From NCBI RefSeq assembly GCF_004361855.1, contig NZ_SNWQ01000003.1, positions 496,001 to 560,000 of the forward strand: a stretch of 64,000 bases of DNA, in the 5' to 3' direction. The notes beneath the pieces were generated by a model. That model did no database searches. It was given only the letters and a program-made list of their open reading frames with translations, and was not told where the DNA came from. Origin of the DNA: Kribbella caucasensis. Its GTDB lineage: Bacteria; Actinomycetota; Actinomycetes; Propionibacteriales; Kribbellaceae. Shown here piece after piece: positions 9,229-18,360 of this stretch (within the stretch, counting starts at the first letter, position 1; each line of letters starts with the position of its first letter). The position numbers were made by a program, and so were the translations under genes.

Positions 9229-11907
9229 ATGTCTGGATCTTTGCGGCAAAGAACGCGGCTCCGCCTGCTGGCGATCAGCTGCTGTCTGGCCCTGACAGCG
9301 GCACTGGCGCCGGCGAACGCCGTCGCACAGGAGCGACCGTGGATGAACACGTCGCTGTCACCTGATCAACGAGCAGATCTGCTGCTCCAGGAGATGACAC
9401 TGGAGGAGAAGGTCGATCTGATGTCGGGCAACCAGGAGGACGGCAGGTTCGCCTTCTACAACAGCCCGATCCCCCGGCTAGGCATCCCGGAGCTGGCGAT
9501 GCAGGACTCGGCATCCGGCATCCACGCGCACGGCTGGAGCACGCCCAACACCGGCTCCGGCATCACGGCCCGTGCCACGGCGCTGCCCTCGGCACAGGCA
9601 CTCGGCGCCACCTGGTCGCGTGAGGCGACCAAGCGGTACGCGGCACTCGTGGCGACCGAGACCCGGGCCACCGGAGGCAACGTGCTGCTGAGTCCGGTGG
9701 GCGACATCCTGCGCAACCCGTACTGGGGCCGCACCAACGAGAGCCCCAGCGAAGACCCGATCATGACGGGCGACTACCTGACCGACTTCACCAAGGTCAT
9801 CCAGGACAAGGACGTCATCGCTACGCTCAAGCACTACCTGGCCTACAACCAGGAAACCAACCGCAGCAACGGCCAGAACAGCGTCGTCTCCGAGCGGGCC
9901 CTCCGCGAGGTCCACGCACTGGGCTACGAGGCCGCCATGGCCGATGCCGACCCCGGCAGCATCATGTGCTCGTTCAACAAGATCAACGGCGGCTACGGCT
10001 GCGAGAACCCGCACACCCTGCGCGGGTTCCTCGACAAGTTCGGCTTCACCGGCTTCGTCGGAACGGACTTCGGCGCCGCGCACACCACCCAGGGCTCGCT
10101 TGACGGCGGCGTCGACATCGAGACGGGCAACAAGGATGCCTACTCCGAGCACCTGCTCGCGGCCGTCCAGAACGGGAGCGTCCCCGAGTCGCGGCTCGAT
10201 GAGTCCTGCCACCGCATCCTGCGCACCATGTTCCGGCTCAACGCGTTCGACAACCCCGTCGAGGTCGCCCCGATCGACATCGCCCAGGGCAGCAAGGTCG
10301 CCCTGGAGACCCAGGAGATGGCAATCACGCTGCTCAAGAACACGGGCAACGCGCTTCCGCTGACCGCGCAGGCGAAGAAGATCGCCGTGATCGGCGCCGA
10401 CGCCGACCACAACGCGATCGGCGGCGGAACGCCGTTCGTCAACGCGACGGAGAAGACCTCGATGCTCGACGGCATCACCCAGCGTGCTCAGGCGGCCGGC
10501 GCCACGGTTCAGTGGGTGAAGGGCAACGACGAGGCCAACGGTGCGAACATGCTGGAGACCCGGGACATGACGGCCGTCCCGTCGTCGGTCCTGTCCCCGA
10601 CCAGCGGCCAGGGCACAGGCCTGAACGCCTCGTTCTGGAAGAACAACAACCTCCAGGGCGCGCCGGACGAGCAGCGCATCACGCCGCAGGTCAACTACGA
10701 CGTCGGCATTCTCAGCACGCTCGACACGCCGGGACCGTCCCAGGTCACGCCGCCGCCGGTGAACTGCCCGGTCTGCCCCGGCTCCGCGGTCTACGAGGGC
10801 CACATCACCGCACCGAAGACCGGCGCCTACAAGCTGGCCCTTACCGGCATGGGCGACGCGACCCTGGACATCGACGGTCAGCGGGTCGCCACGATGCAGG
10901 GCGAGGACAAGCGCCGTGCCTTCGCCGAGACCCCGACGCTCAACTGGGTCGAGGGGCAGACGCACACGCTGCGTGTCGAGTTCAGGGGAAACCACCCGTT
11001 CGAGATCCTGAACGACGGTTCCGTGCTGCTGCAGTGGAAGACCCCAGAGGGTGCGCACTCGCCGGAGATCCAGAAGGCTGTCGCTGCCGCGAAGAACAGC
11101 GACGTGGCCATCGTCTACGCAAACACCATCGAGGGCGAGGCCCACGACCGGGTGTCGCTGAAGCTGCCGCAGAGCGGTGACCAGCTGATCAAGGCAGTCA
11201 GCGAGGCCAACCCCAACACCATCGTGGTGCTCGCGACCGCGGGCACGGTGACCATGCCGTGGCTGGACAACGTCAAGGCCGTGGTGCAGACCTACTTCGG
11301 TGGTCAGCAGCAGGGCAAGGCGCTGGCTCGCGTGCTCTGGGGTGACGTGAACCCGTCCGGGAAGCTGACGATCACGTACCCGACCAGCGAGGACACGTTG
11401 CCGCCGGGGGTCGAGGGTCCGTACGCCAACTCCAACGACCTGGACGTGGAGTACACCGAGGGCGTCAACGTCGGCTACAAGGGTTACGAGACGGCGGGCA
11501 TCCAGCCGCTGTTCGAGTTCGGCCACGGAATGTCCTACACCTCCTTCGCGTACAGCGACCTGAAGGTGCAGGCGCAGCCCCAGTCCGCGGACAAGAAGCC
11601 CATCAACGTGCGCTTCAAGATCACCAACACGGGCGCGCGCGACGGTGACGAGGTCGCCCAGGTCTACCTCGGCCTCCCGTCCTCGACCGGGGAGGCGAAG
11701 CGTCTGGTGGGCTACGCCCGGGTGAGCACGAAGGCCGGCAAGTCCACGATGGCGAACATCCAGATCGACCCGGGCGCTTCCACCCATCCGCTCGGCTACT
11801 TCGACACCGCCAGCGACAGCTGGAAGATCGCGTCCGGCACCTACAAGGTGTACGTCGGCGGATCGTCGCAGAACACGCCGCTCGTCGGATCCTTCACAGT
11901 CCGCTGA
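9229..11907 (+). CDS. Secreted GH3 glycosidase with PA14 insert and Fn3-like C-terminus
   Basis: An 892-residue exported GH3 enzyme. It has a signal peptide of about 33 residues (RLLAISCCLALTAALAPANAVA), the GH3 barrel (MTLEEKVDLMSGNQ, NVLLSPVGDILRNPYWGR, TLKHYLAYNQE) and nucleophile motif GTDFGA with Asp280. A PA14 domain is inserted at about residues 464-610 (GLNASFWKNNN ... FRGNHPFEIL), then the GH3 C-domain resumes and ends in a fibronectin-like domain (VRFKITNTGARDGDEVAQVYLG). PA14 inserts in GH3 enzymes usually shape specificity for oligosaccharides. The architecture differs from the GH3-CBM6 enzyme at 2962, so the two probably act on different linkages. AGGAGG precedes the ATG, and a terminator follows the gene. 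Confidence 0.9.
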   Translation: MSGSLRQRTRLRLLAISCCLALTAALAPANAVAQERPWMNTSLSPDQRADLLLQEMTLEEKVDLMSGNQEDGRFAFYNSPIPRLGIPELAMQDSASGIHAHGWSTPNTGSGITARATALPSAQALGATWSREATKRYAALVATETRATGGNVLLSPVGDILRNPYWGRTNESPSEDPIMTGDYLTDFTKVIQDKDVIATLKHYLAYNQETNRSNGQNSVVSERALREVHALGYEAAMADADPGSIMCSFNKINGGYGCENPHTLRGFLDKFGFTGFVGTDFGAAHTTQGSLDGGVDIETGNKDAYSEHLLAAVQNGSVPESRLDESCHRILRTMFRLNAFDNPVEVAPIDIAQGSKVALETQEMAITLLKNTGNALPLTAQAKKIAVIGADADHNAIGGGTPFVNATEKTSMLDGITQRAQAAGATVQWVKGNDEANGANMLETRDMTAVPSSVLSPTSGQGTGLNASFWKNNNLQGAPDEQRITPQVNYDVGILSTLDTPGPSQVTPPPVNCPVCPGSAVYEGHITAPKTGAYKLALTGMGDATLDIDGQRVATMQGEDKRRAFAETPTLNWVEGQTHTLRVEFRGNHPFEILNDGSVLLQWKTPEGAHSPEIQKAVAAAKNSDVAIVYANTIEGEAHDRVSLKLPQSGDQLIKAVSEANPNTIVVLATAGTVTMPWLDNVKAVVQTYFGGQQQGKALARVLWGDVNPSGKLTITYPTSEDTLPPGVEGPYANSNDLDVEYTEGVNVGYKGYETAGIQPLFEFGHGMSYTSFAYSDLKVQAQPQSADKKPINVRFKITNTGARDGDEVAQVYLGLPSSTGEAKRLVGYARVSTKAGKSTMANIQIDPGASTHPLGYFDTASDSWKIASGTYKVYVGGSSQNTPLVGSFTVR

Positions 11908-11926
11908 CGGCAAGGCCGGGGGACGC

Positions 11927-11957
11927 AAGGGCGGGGCTCGCTCAGAGCCTCGCCCTT
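11927..11957 (+). terminator. Intrinsic-type terminator after GH3-PA14 gene
   Basis: A 13-bp stem with one G.U pair (AAGGGCGGGGCTC and GAGCCTCGCCCTT) encloses a 5-base loop, 20 bp after the stop of the GH3 gene. No long T run follows, as is common in actinobacteria. Confidence 0.75.
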
Positions 11958-11989
11958 GTCTGTGCTTCACATCCAGGAGATGGCAAGTT

Positions 11990-13171
11990 TTGAACACCTC
12001 TCGCGAGCTACGGACGGCGAACCGGACAGCTCTTGTGCAGGCCCTGTTCTTCGACGGGCCGGTGACCCGTGCACAGCTCGGTGCATCGTCAGGTCTCAGC
12101 CAGGCGTCGGTGAGCACGGTCATTTCAGAACTCGTCGCCGAAGGCGTGGTGACAGAGGTTGGGGCGCTGCGGTCCGACGGCGGCCGCCCCAGGCAACTGC
12201 TCAGAATCGCGCCAGACCACGCGTACGTCGTCGGCGTCGACGTCGGTGAACACTCCGTCCGTGCGACGCTCCACGACCTGTCCATGAAGGTTCTGGCCGC
12301 CGCCGACGTACCGCTTCCCGACGGGCCAGTGGTCGCCGACGTCGTCCGGGCGATCAGGACGCTGACCTCGGTCACAATGTCCGATGCCGCAGTCCCGTCC
12401 GGCTCGGTGCTCGGGGTCGGCATCGGCGTACCGGGCATTGTCACGCATGAGCCCGAGCCGTTCGTCCACAGCCAGGTGATCGGATGGGATGGGGTTCCGC
12501 TGCGCCGGTTGCTCGATCTCGGTCTGCCAGTTGCAGTCGGCAACGGGACAAGAGCAATGGGACAGGCCGAACTGTGGTTCGGTGCCGGCCGGGGAGCGCG
12601 CAACGTCGTGTTCGCGAAGCTGGACTACGGTGTTAGTGCGTCCTCTGCCGCCGACCGCGGGTCGGAGCGTCTGCCGACGCTCAGGACATGCGAGTGGGGA
12701 CACACCAGTGTGTCCGTCGACGGGCCAAGGTGCCGGTGCGGTACCCATGGCTGCCTCGAGACGTACGTCGGCGCGGACGCGATCGCACGCCGGTACGCGC
12801 GGGCGCGGGGGAAGCGGATCCGCGGTGGCTCCCGGAAGGCGATTGCGACACTGGTGAGCGAGGCGCCGGAAGACCCGACGGCCGCGGGGCTGATCGAAGA
12901 GATGGCGGGCTATCTCGGTGTCGGTATTGCGAATCTCGTCAATCTCTTCCAGCCGGACCGCGTTGTCCTGGGTGGCTGGGTGGGACTCGAACTGGGGCCG
13001 GCGCTGCTTCCCGAGCTGCGCCGGGTGCTCGCCAGCCGTACTCTCCGGCAACCGCTTGCACGCACCGAGCTGCGCCTGGCCGAACTGCGCACCCACGCGG
13101 AAACGACCGGCGCAGCGACGCTGCAGGTCGAACGCTTCCTCGCCCTCGGCGCCAGGCCGGTGCCGGGATGA
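11990..13171 (+). CDS. ROK-like regulator lacking the kinase aspartate
   Basis: A 393-residue winged-HTH/ROK protein. The DNA-binding part (VTRAQLGASSGLSQASVSTVISELVAEGVV) and the zinc cluster (PRCRCGTHGCLETYVG) are normal. The first phosphate loop is kept as GVDVGEHSVRATL. The usual catalytic DNDAN region instead reads GNGTRAMGQAELWFGAGR, and the following GIGAGLV-type loop reads GVSASSAADRG, so the sugar-kinase chemistry is almost surely lost while ligand binding may persist. Start is TTG at 11990 with AGGAGA upstream, since the in-frame alternatives are poor. It sits after the GH3-PA14 gene and overlaps the next possible start (13168) by 4 bp. It probably regulates the upstream glycosidase. 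Confidence 0.8.
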   Translation: MNTSRELRTANRTALVQALFFDGPVTRAQLGASSGLSQASVSTVISELVAEGVVTEVGALRSDGGRPRQLLRIAPDHAYVVGVDVGEHSVRATLHDLSMKVLAAADVPLPDGPVVADVVRAIRTLTSVTMSDAAVPSGSVLGVGIGVPGIVTHEPEPFVHSQVIGWDGVPLRRLLDLGLPVAVGNGTRAMGQAELWFGAGRGARNVVFAKLDYGVSASSAADRGSERLPTLRTCEWGHTSVSVDGPRCRCGTHGCLETYVGADAIARRYARARGKRIRGGSRKAIATLVSEAPEDPTAAGLIEEMAGYLGVGIANLVNLFQPDRVVLGGWVGLELGPALLPELRRVLASRTLRQPLARTELRLAELRTHAETTGAATLQVERFLALGARPVPG

Positions 13172-13269
13172 GTCGACAGCAGACGCAGCCCAGAGCGGAA
13201 CGGATCATGGACGAGACACCCAGTGACAATGCATCCCGATCGGACGCCGAACGTCGTACCGTCGTTCTT

Positions 13270-14142
13270 ATGGACAACCGTGCCGAGGTTCGCGAATTCC
13301 TGATATCGCGGCGCGCGAAGGTCAGTCCGGAGCAAGCCGGCGTCCCAGATGTCGGCGTCCGCCGGGTGCGCGGGCTCCGCCGCGGCGAAGTTGCCATGCT
13401 GGCAGGTGTGAGCATCGAGTACTACTCGAAACTCGAGCGGGGCGCCCTCGGTGGAGTCTCTGCCTCAGTGCTGGATGCGCTCGCCCGCGCACTGCAGCTG
13501 GACGACGCTGAACGAGCGCATCTCTTCCACCTCGCACATGCGGCCGACGGCACCAGTGCCGCGATGCGGCCGCGTCGACGTCCCGGAAGGCGCTGGACGC
13601 CACGCCCCAGCCTTATCTGGGTGCTGGATCAGTACGCCGCACCGGCGATCGTCCGCAACGGCCGGATGGACCTGCTCGCCTGCAACCAGCTGGGCCGTGC
13701 GATGCATGCCTCGCTGTACGACGCCACGGCAGGGACACGACCGAACTTCGCCCGCTTCACCTTCCTCGACCTCGAGGCGTCCCGCGACTTCTACCCTGAC
13801 TGGGATCGCGCCGCCGACACTTGTGTCGCGATCCTCCGTACTGAGGCCGGTCGTGACCCGCACGACAAGGATCTGCATGACCTTGTCGGTGAGCTCGCGG
13901 CCCGGAGCCCCGACTTCCGCCGCCGCTGGAGCACCCACGACGTCCGTTACCACGGCGCCGGCACCAAGACCTTCCATCACAGCGAGGTGGGCAACCTCGA
14001 ACTCGGCTACGAGAGCGTCGACATGCTCTCCGACCCCGGTCTCACCCTGACCCTGTACGTCGCCGAGCCCGGCTCGCCAACTGCCCAGGCCCTCGAACTG
14101 CTTGCCTCTTGGACGAGCCCGGCCGCTCAGGTCGAGGCCTGA
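13270..14142 (+). CDS. XRE-family regulator with MmyB-like ligand domain
   Basis: A 290-residue helix-turn-helix regulator. MDNRAEVREFLISRRAKVSP is the standard opening of this actinobacterial family. The HTH is seen as RRGEVAMLAGVSIEYYSKLERGALGGVS, followed by the MmyB-like domain (ILDQY-type segment WVLDQYAAPAIVRNGRMDLLACNQLGRAMH, and TKTFHHSEVGNLELGYESVDM). This domain resembles a PAS fold that binds a fatty acid or similar ligand in MmyB. I chose ATG 13270 by family length; an in-frame ATG at 13168 overlaps the ROK stop and would add 34 residues, so coupling with the ROK gene is possible. Many relatives regulate an adjacent SDR or oxidoreductase; here the neighbouring downstream genes are remnants. 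Confidence 0.85.
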   Translation: MDNRAEVREFLISRRAKVSPEQAGVPDVGVRRVRGLRRGEVAMLAGVSIEYYSKLERGALGGVSASVLDALARALQLDDAERAHLFHLAHAADGTSAAMRPRRRPGRRWTPRPSLIWVLDQYAAPAIVRNGRMDLLACNQLGRAMHASLYDATAGTRPNFARFTFLDLEASRDFYPDWDRAADTCVAILRTEAGRDPHDKDLHDLVGELAARSPDFRRRWSTHDVRYHGAGTKTFHHSEVGNLELGYESVDMLSDPGLTLTLYVAEPGSPTAQALELLASWTSPAAQVEA

Positions 14143-14150
14143 GCGGCCGG
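14119..14150 (+). terminator. Hairpin overlapping the XRE gene stop codon
   Basis: A perfect 13-bp inverted repeat (CCGGCCGCTCAGG and CCTGAGCGGCCGG) with a 6-base loop spans the TGA at 14140-14142. It probably acts as the terminator of the ROK/XRE transcription unit. Confidence 0.7.
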
Positions 14151-14206
14151 GCTGCTTCAGCCATTCCGGTCGTCCTGCGGGACTGAGCAGGACCGGTTCG
14201 TCGGTG

Positions 14207-14407
14207 TCAGGGCTGGGGTGCGTCGTGCTCCACGACCTTCTTCAGTTGGGCCAGTTCCTTCTGCCCGTCGACCTGGATCCCGTAGGTCCGGTCCCAGGTG
14301 AGCGGCGTGATCGAGATGTGGTCCTCGCCGACCACGGCTGCGACGGCCAGTGCTGCGCCGATCGTTGGTTTCCCAACAAATGGCGGCTTGCTCTCCGGGA
14401 CAAACAC
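14207..14407 (-). pseudogene. Short remnant, possibly C-terminus of a SurE-like nucleotidase
   Basis: A 66-codon open frame ending in GEDHISITPLTWDRTYGI and an acidic/basic tail. The SITPLxxDxT strand resembles the C-terminal strand of SurE-type 5'/3'-nucleotidases, but nothing of the catalytic N-terminal half is present upstream. I regard it as a decayed fragment; the assignment is tentative. Confidence 0.3.
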
Positions 14408-14489
14408 CCTCCCTCACATAGGCGCCGTGAGGAACATCTGTGAGAAGATGGGCCATCGTAAGCCGACTGCGGTGATCAGGACCGGTGAC

Positions 14490-14699
14490 GAGACCCCGGC
14501 GCTGGTGGATGCGTACTGCACCGTCTTGGATGCCTGCCGAGCCCATGGCAAATCCGTCGGCGTCGGTGGGTTGTCCTCGCGTCTGGATCTGGCCCGCCGC
14601 TTCGTCGACGCCCGCGCTCGGCACGTCTCGGTGGGCACTGATCTGTCCTTTCTCATCCACGAAGCCGAAGCAGCCCTCGCCGACCTCTCACTCGAGTGA
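14490..14699 (+). pseudogene. Remnant of HpcH/HpaI aldolase (C-terminal part)
   Basis: The frame reads TPALVDAYCTVLDACRAHGK, then VGVGGLSSRLDLARRFVD and RHVSVGTDLSFL, which matches the C-terminal third of HpcH/HpaI class II aldolases (KAVGVGG and VSVGTDLSFL are family marks). The metal-binding Glu/Asp and catalytic Arg/His of the N-terminal barrel strands are absent, and the upstream part of the frame is unrelated. It is therefore a gene fragment, non-functional as an aldolase, in a stretch with other remnants. Confidence 0.6.
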
Positions 14700-15151
14700 C
14701 CTGACTCGTGCCAGTTTCGTCGTTTGCCGCTCTAAACCGGCACGACTCGAGTGACATGGCCTGCGGATGAGCGACTGGACGATGCGACGGGCGATTCCTT
14801 CGCCGGGAGTTGATCAGGCAAAGGGTGGTTGGGCCCGCAAGTACGTCGTTCGTGCGGGAGCGCCTGAGGCGCCGGCTCCAGACTCGAGATGGGCGGTCGG
14901 CTGCGCGCCGGACGAAACCATCGCGACTGGTCGATCACCTGAGATCACGAGGCTTCAATCTCGAGACCGTCGGCTGGCGTGCTCAATCGCCGAACGCCGA
15001 AACCGTCGACCGCTTCCGCACCCACAGCTCTTCGCCCAGCACCGGAGTCGACGCCGATCGCGTTGCTCCGGCCTGTCTTCAGGTGCAGCGCGACCGTACT
15101 GGGTCGGCAATCAGCTCCGCGATCGCCTTCAAGACACAGCTCTGACTTTGC
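14700..15151. other. No gene recognised
   Basis: About 450 bp with only short, compositionally odd open frames on both strands. I see no domain, no convincing ribosome site and no repeat. It is flanked by gene remnants on both sides and is probably decayed coding DNA. Confidence 0.4.
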
Positions 15152-15277
15152 TTACCAGATGGTGAAGCGTCCGTCGACGATGAGGTTGGTGCCGGTGATG
15201 AAGCCGGCTGCTTGGCTGAGGAGGAAGACGATGGGGCCGGCGACTTCTTCGGGTTGGTCGTTGCGGCCGATCGGTTC
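15152..15277 (-). pseudogene. Remnant of a short-chain dehydrogenase C-terminus
   Basis: Forty-one codons plus TAA read EPIGRNDQPEEVAGPIVFLL, then SQAAGFITGTNLIVDGRFTI and a final W. This is the standard C-terminal segment of classical SDR enzymes (P-E-E-V-A, then F-I-T-G-xx-L-xVDGG). The Rossmann fold and the catalytic Ser-Tyr-Lys are missing upstream. It is a fragment only. Confidence 0.65.
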
Positions 15278-15312
15278 CGAGGTCGTGGGCGTCGAGAGCG
15301 ATCGCACCCGAA

Positions 15313-15799
15313 TCATGTCGTTGCTTGGTCGTCATCTGGACGACCACTTCGGCTCACGGACCTCGGTTGATCGGCTGCGGCGGCTCGGAGTGCGGTGAGC
15401 GCGAGGCTGTGGTCATCGGCTGAGGTCAGGCCGGAGACAGCGAGCACTCCGACCAGGGATCCGCTGACGCGGATCGGCACGGCACCACCAGTGGCGGCGT
15501 AGTCCCTGGGTGGGTAGCCCGAAGGCGGTGTGGAATCTCATCGGGTCGTCGGCGGCGTAGGTCTGGCCGACATCCTGGGATGACCGGTCGAAGCGTTGGA
15601 CGATGCGGGTCTTGCGCATGACCCAGTCGTCGTCGTCAGCGCTGGTGCCGGGGAGGGCAGCGTGGAAGACGCGTTTGTGCGCCGAGGTGAACGCTGATGG
15701 TGATGGCAGCTTTTGCGTCCGCGACTGGGTGACGAGGTCGACGCCCAACCGCCAGGCATCGTCGTGATCGAACGAGGCAAAGTCGGGTTCCTCAGGCAC
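15313..15799 (-). pseudogene. UPF0303 (HbpS/GlcG-like) gene with a one-base frameshift
   Basis: The gene starts at GTG 15799 with AAGGAG six bases upstream. The first frame carries the family text FASFDHDDAWRLGVDLVTQ, RVFHAALPGTSADDDDWV and RFDRSSQDVGQTYAADDP, then RFHTAFGLPTQ. At about 15504-15507 one extra base shifts the frame; in the next frame the family continues with DYAATGGAVPIRVSGSLVG, VLAVSGLTSADDHSLALTAL and ends at 15313. The intact protein would be about 160 residues, the family norm. UPF0303 proteins are small heme-binding/degrading-type proteins of unclear role. Either the gene was inactivated recently or the sequence has an indel error; ribosome site and codon use are otherwise intact. 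Confidence 0.75.
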
Positions 15800-15839
15800 G
15801 GTGGACTCCTTCAGCGAAGACCTTCATCGGCGGAGATGT

Positions 15840-16862
15840 CTAGAAGGTGAGGAGTACCTTCGTGGCGCGTCGTTCGTCCATGGCCTGGTAGCCCTCGGCC
15901 GCCTGGTCGAGCGGAAGCGTGAGGTCGAAGACCTTGCCAGGATCGATCTTCCGGTCCCAGATCAGGTGGATCAGCTCAGGTAGGAACCGTCGTACTGGTG
16001 CAGGCCCACCGTGCAGGTGGACGCCGGAGAAGAACATTTCCTCGCCCGGAAGCGCCACGTCGTGGCTCACGCCGACGTAGCCCACATGACCGCCGGCACG
16101 GGTCGACCTGATCGCCTGCATCATCGATTCCTGGGTTCCGACTGCCTCGATCACGGAATGGGCGCCGAGACCGTGGGTGAGCTCCTTGATCTTCTCCACC
16201 CCTTCATCCCCGCGCTCGGTCACGATGTCGGTGGCACCGAAGTCCAGGGCGAGTTTCTGCCGGGTCTCGTGCCGGCTCATCGCGATGATCCGTTCCGCGC
16301 CGAGTTGTTTGGCCGCGAGGACTCCAAGGAGGCCGACCGCGCCGTCGCCAACGACGGCCACGGTCTTGCCGGGGCCCGCCCCGGCGGCGACGGCGGCGAA
16401 CCATCCTGTGCCGAGTACGTCGGAGGCGGCCAGCGGAGACGGGATCAGCTCCGGGTCAGGTCGGCCGGGGGTCGTCACCAGTGTTCCGTCGGCCAGTGGG
16501 ATGCGGATGAACTCGGCTTGTCCGCCCGTCGCTGCCCCGGGTTGACGGTTGACACAGTGGGTCTGGTATCCGGCCTGACAGATCTCGCAGGTGTTGTCCG
16601 AGGCGAAGAATGAGCCGACGACGAAGTCACCGATCTTGGTGACGTTCACGTCGTCGCCGACCTGCTCGACGGCCCCGACGTACTCGTGGCCCATCGGTGT
16701 CGGCTGGTTGACGGGATCCTGGCCACGGTACGGCCACAGGTCCGACCCGCAGATGCAGGTTGCGGCGACCCGGATGACAGCGTCCGTGGGCTCGACGATC
16801 ACCGGGTCCTCACGCTCTTCGGTCCGGACATCGCCTGGGGCGTGCATTACTACACCACGCAT
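15840..16862 (-). CDS. Zinc-dependent alcohol dehydrogenase-like protein
   Basis: A 340-residue medium-chain dehydrogenase/reductase, cytoplasmic. The catalytic zinc site is seen as CICGSDLWPYRG and MGHEYVG, and the nucleotide fold as VAVVGDGAVGLLGVLAAKQLGAERIIAMSRH. The structural zinc loop keeps CEICQAGYQTHC, that is three of the usual four cysteines, so the structural zinc may be absent or bound differently. The family oxidises or reduces alcohols, sugars or aldehydes with NAD(P). The ATG at 16862 follows GAGGAG; the longer frame start at 16913 is not needed. It is divergent from the LLM gene at 17083 over 220 bp. Confidence 0.85.
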   Translation of the reverse strand: MRGVVMHAPGDVRTEEREDPVIVEPTDAVIRVAATCICGSDLWPYRGQDPVNQPTPMGHEYVGAVEQVGDDVNVTKIGDFVVGSFFASDNTCEICQAGYQTHCVNRQPGAATGGQAEFIRIPLADGTLVTTPGRPDPELIPSPLAASDVLGTGWFAAVAAGAGPGKTVAVVGDGAVGLLGVLAAKQLGAERIIAMSRHETRQKLALDFGATDIVTERGDEGVEKIKELTHGLGAHSVIEAVGTQESMMQAIRSTRAGGHVGYVGVSHDVALPGEEMFFSGVHLHGGPAPVRRFLPELIHLIWDRKIDPGKVFDLTLPLDQAAEGYQAMDERRATKVLLTF

Positions 16863-17082
16863 CGATTCTCCTCGAGGTCCAGGCAACGACTCGCGCCGCA
16901 CCATTCGGATCATGCAGGTGTCCAGGAGTGGTGGACCGCGTCGTACATCCTAGGTATCGAGGCCGTCTCGCTGAGATGCACTATCAGGGTATGTCAGACG
17001 GCTCACTAGCTTCGGTAATGTCGGGCTGTTGTGGGGCGGCGCGGCCTCGAGTAATGACTTCCTGAAACGTAAAGGTGCGGAC

Positions 17083-18072
17083 ATGCGATTTGGACTCTTC
17101 ATTCCCCAGGGATGGCGGCACGACCTCGTCGGTGTCGACCCGGCCGACCAGTGGGCGGTGATGCGCGATCTCGCCAGCGCGGCGGATTCCGGCCCTTGGG
17201 AGTCGCTCTGGGTCTATGACCACTTCCACACCATCCCAGTGCCGAGCGACGAGCCCACGCACGAGGCGTGGACCTTGATGGCCGCGTTCGCGGCCTCCAC
17301 CGAGCGCATCCGTCTTGGTCAGATGTGCACCTGCATGAGCTACCGCAATCCGGCGTACCTCGCCAAGGTTGCCGCCACTGTCGACCATGTCTCAGGTGGG
17401 CGGCTCGACTTCGGCATCGGCGGCGGATGGTACGAGCACGAGTGGCTGGCCTATGGCTACGGGTTCCCGTCGGCAGGCGAACGGCTGGCGCGGCTTCGCG
17501 AAGGGGTCGAGATCATGCGCCAGGCCTGGACGACCGGCACCGCGACGCTCGCCGGAAAGCACTATCAGGTGGACGGCGCAATTGTGCGGCCGCTGCCTCG
17601 CCAAGCCGGTGGCATTCCGATCTGGGTGGCCGGCGGGGGCGAGAAGGTGACCCTGCGGATCGCAGCGAAGTACGCCGCCTACACGAACTTCGGCGGTGAC
17701 CCGGAGACCTTCACCCGAAAGAGTGAGATCCTGCGCGGGCACTGTGCTGATCTAGGCACCGACTTCGACGCGATCACTCAGTCGATGGAGTTCCACACCA
17801 TCATCGGGGCAACCGAGGCAGAGGCCACCGAGCGTCGGCGGGCCATCGAGGCACGGCTGCTACCGGTGCTCGGTGAGGCGAACACGGCCAGCGCGATGGC
17901 GCCGTACGACGGACCGCAGGGCCTTGTCGGCACCCCCGAACAGGCGTACGAGAAGCTCGTCGCGAGCCGGGACCTCGGGATGGGGTACGCGATCCATTAC
18001 TTCCCGGAGTCGGCCTACGACCGGTCAGGAGTCGAGCTGTTCGAGCGCGAGGTGATCCCCGCGCTGGCGTGA
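17083..18072 (+). CDS. LLM-class F420-dependent oxidoreductase
   Basis: A 329-residue luciferase-like fold enzyme. Marks are RFGLFIPQGW at the N-terminus, SLWVYDHFHT, RLGQMCTCMSYRNPAYLAK, the motif VSGGRLDFGIGGGWYEHEW and IPIWVAGGGEKVTLRIAAKYA. The last two are typical of the F420 subgroup. It is longer than the LLM enzyme at 549 and only distantly like it, so it is not a recent duplicate. ATG 17083 is preceded by AAAGG. The ADH gene lies divergently, so both may belong to one small catabolic or detoxification unit. No substrate can be assigned. Confidence 0.85.
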   Translation: MRFGLFIPQGWRHDLVGVDPADQWAVMRDLASAADSGPWESLWVYDHFHTIPVPSDEPTHEAWTLMAAFAASTERIRLGQMCTCMSYRNPAYLAKVAATVDHVSGGRLDFGIGGGWYEHEWLAYGYGFPSAGERLARLREGVEIMRQAWTTGTATLAGKHYQVDGAIVRPLPRQAGGIPIWVAGGGEKVTLRIAAKYAAYTNFGGDPETFTRKSEILRGHCADLGTDFDAITQSMEFHTIIGATEAEATERRRAIEARLLPVLGEANTASAMAPYDGPQGLVGTPEQAYEKLVASRDLGMGYAIHYFPESAYDRSGVELFEREVIPALA

Positions 18073-18260
18073 ACGGCGGAGGTGGTCGCGCATCTTGAGG
18101 GTGAGCGGTAGTTAGCGACCACGTCGCGGTCGTCCGGTGTTGCCTGAAACTGTCCGCGATCGACGCTGATTCCCATCCTCATACCGTCCTCCTGGGTATT
18201 CCGGCTCGGAGATAAAGGCAGCAATTAGGTTGCGCGGCTGAACAGAGGGCTGGGGAATCG

Positions 18261-18287
18261 CGACCAACTAACGACCACTTTATGGCC
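18261..18287. repeat. Tandem 11-bp repeats, left of ssrA fragment A (putative integrase arm sites)
   Basis: CGACCAACTAA at 18261 is followed directly by CGACCACTTTA at 18272 and then TGGCC. The same 27 bases, with a few more upstream, recur at 45764-45790 beside the second ssrA fragment. The tandem 11-bp arrangement beside an attachment core is like arm-type sites for tyrosine recombinases. Confidence 0.55.
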
Positions 18288-18360
18288 GTCGGAAGTCAGC
18301 GACAGGCAAGCACTGGCAACTACGACAGGCCTGTAAAACAAGGAGTTCGGCGCCTGCCAA

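Noticed and set aside
9478-12603. A 1041-codon open frame on the minus strand
   Set aside because: It is antisense to the GH3-PA14 gene and the ROK gene, has low-complexity Arg/Val/Asp-rich text and no domain; a GC-rich shadow.
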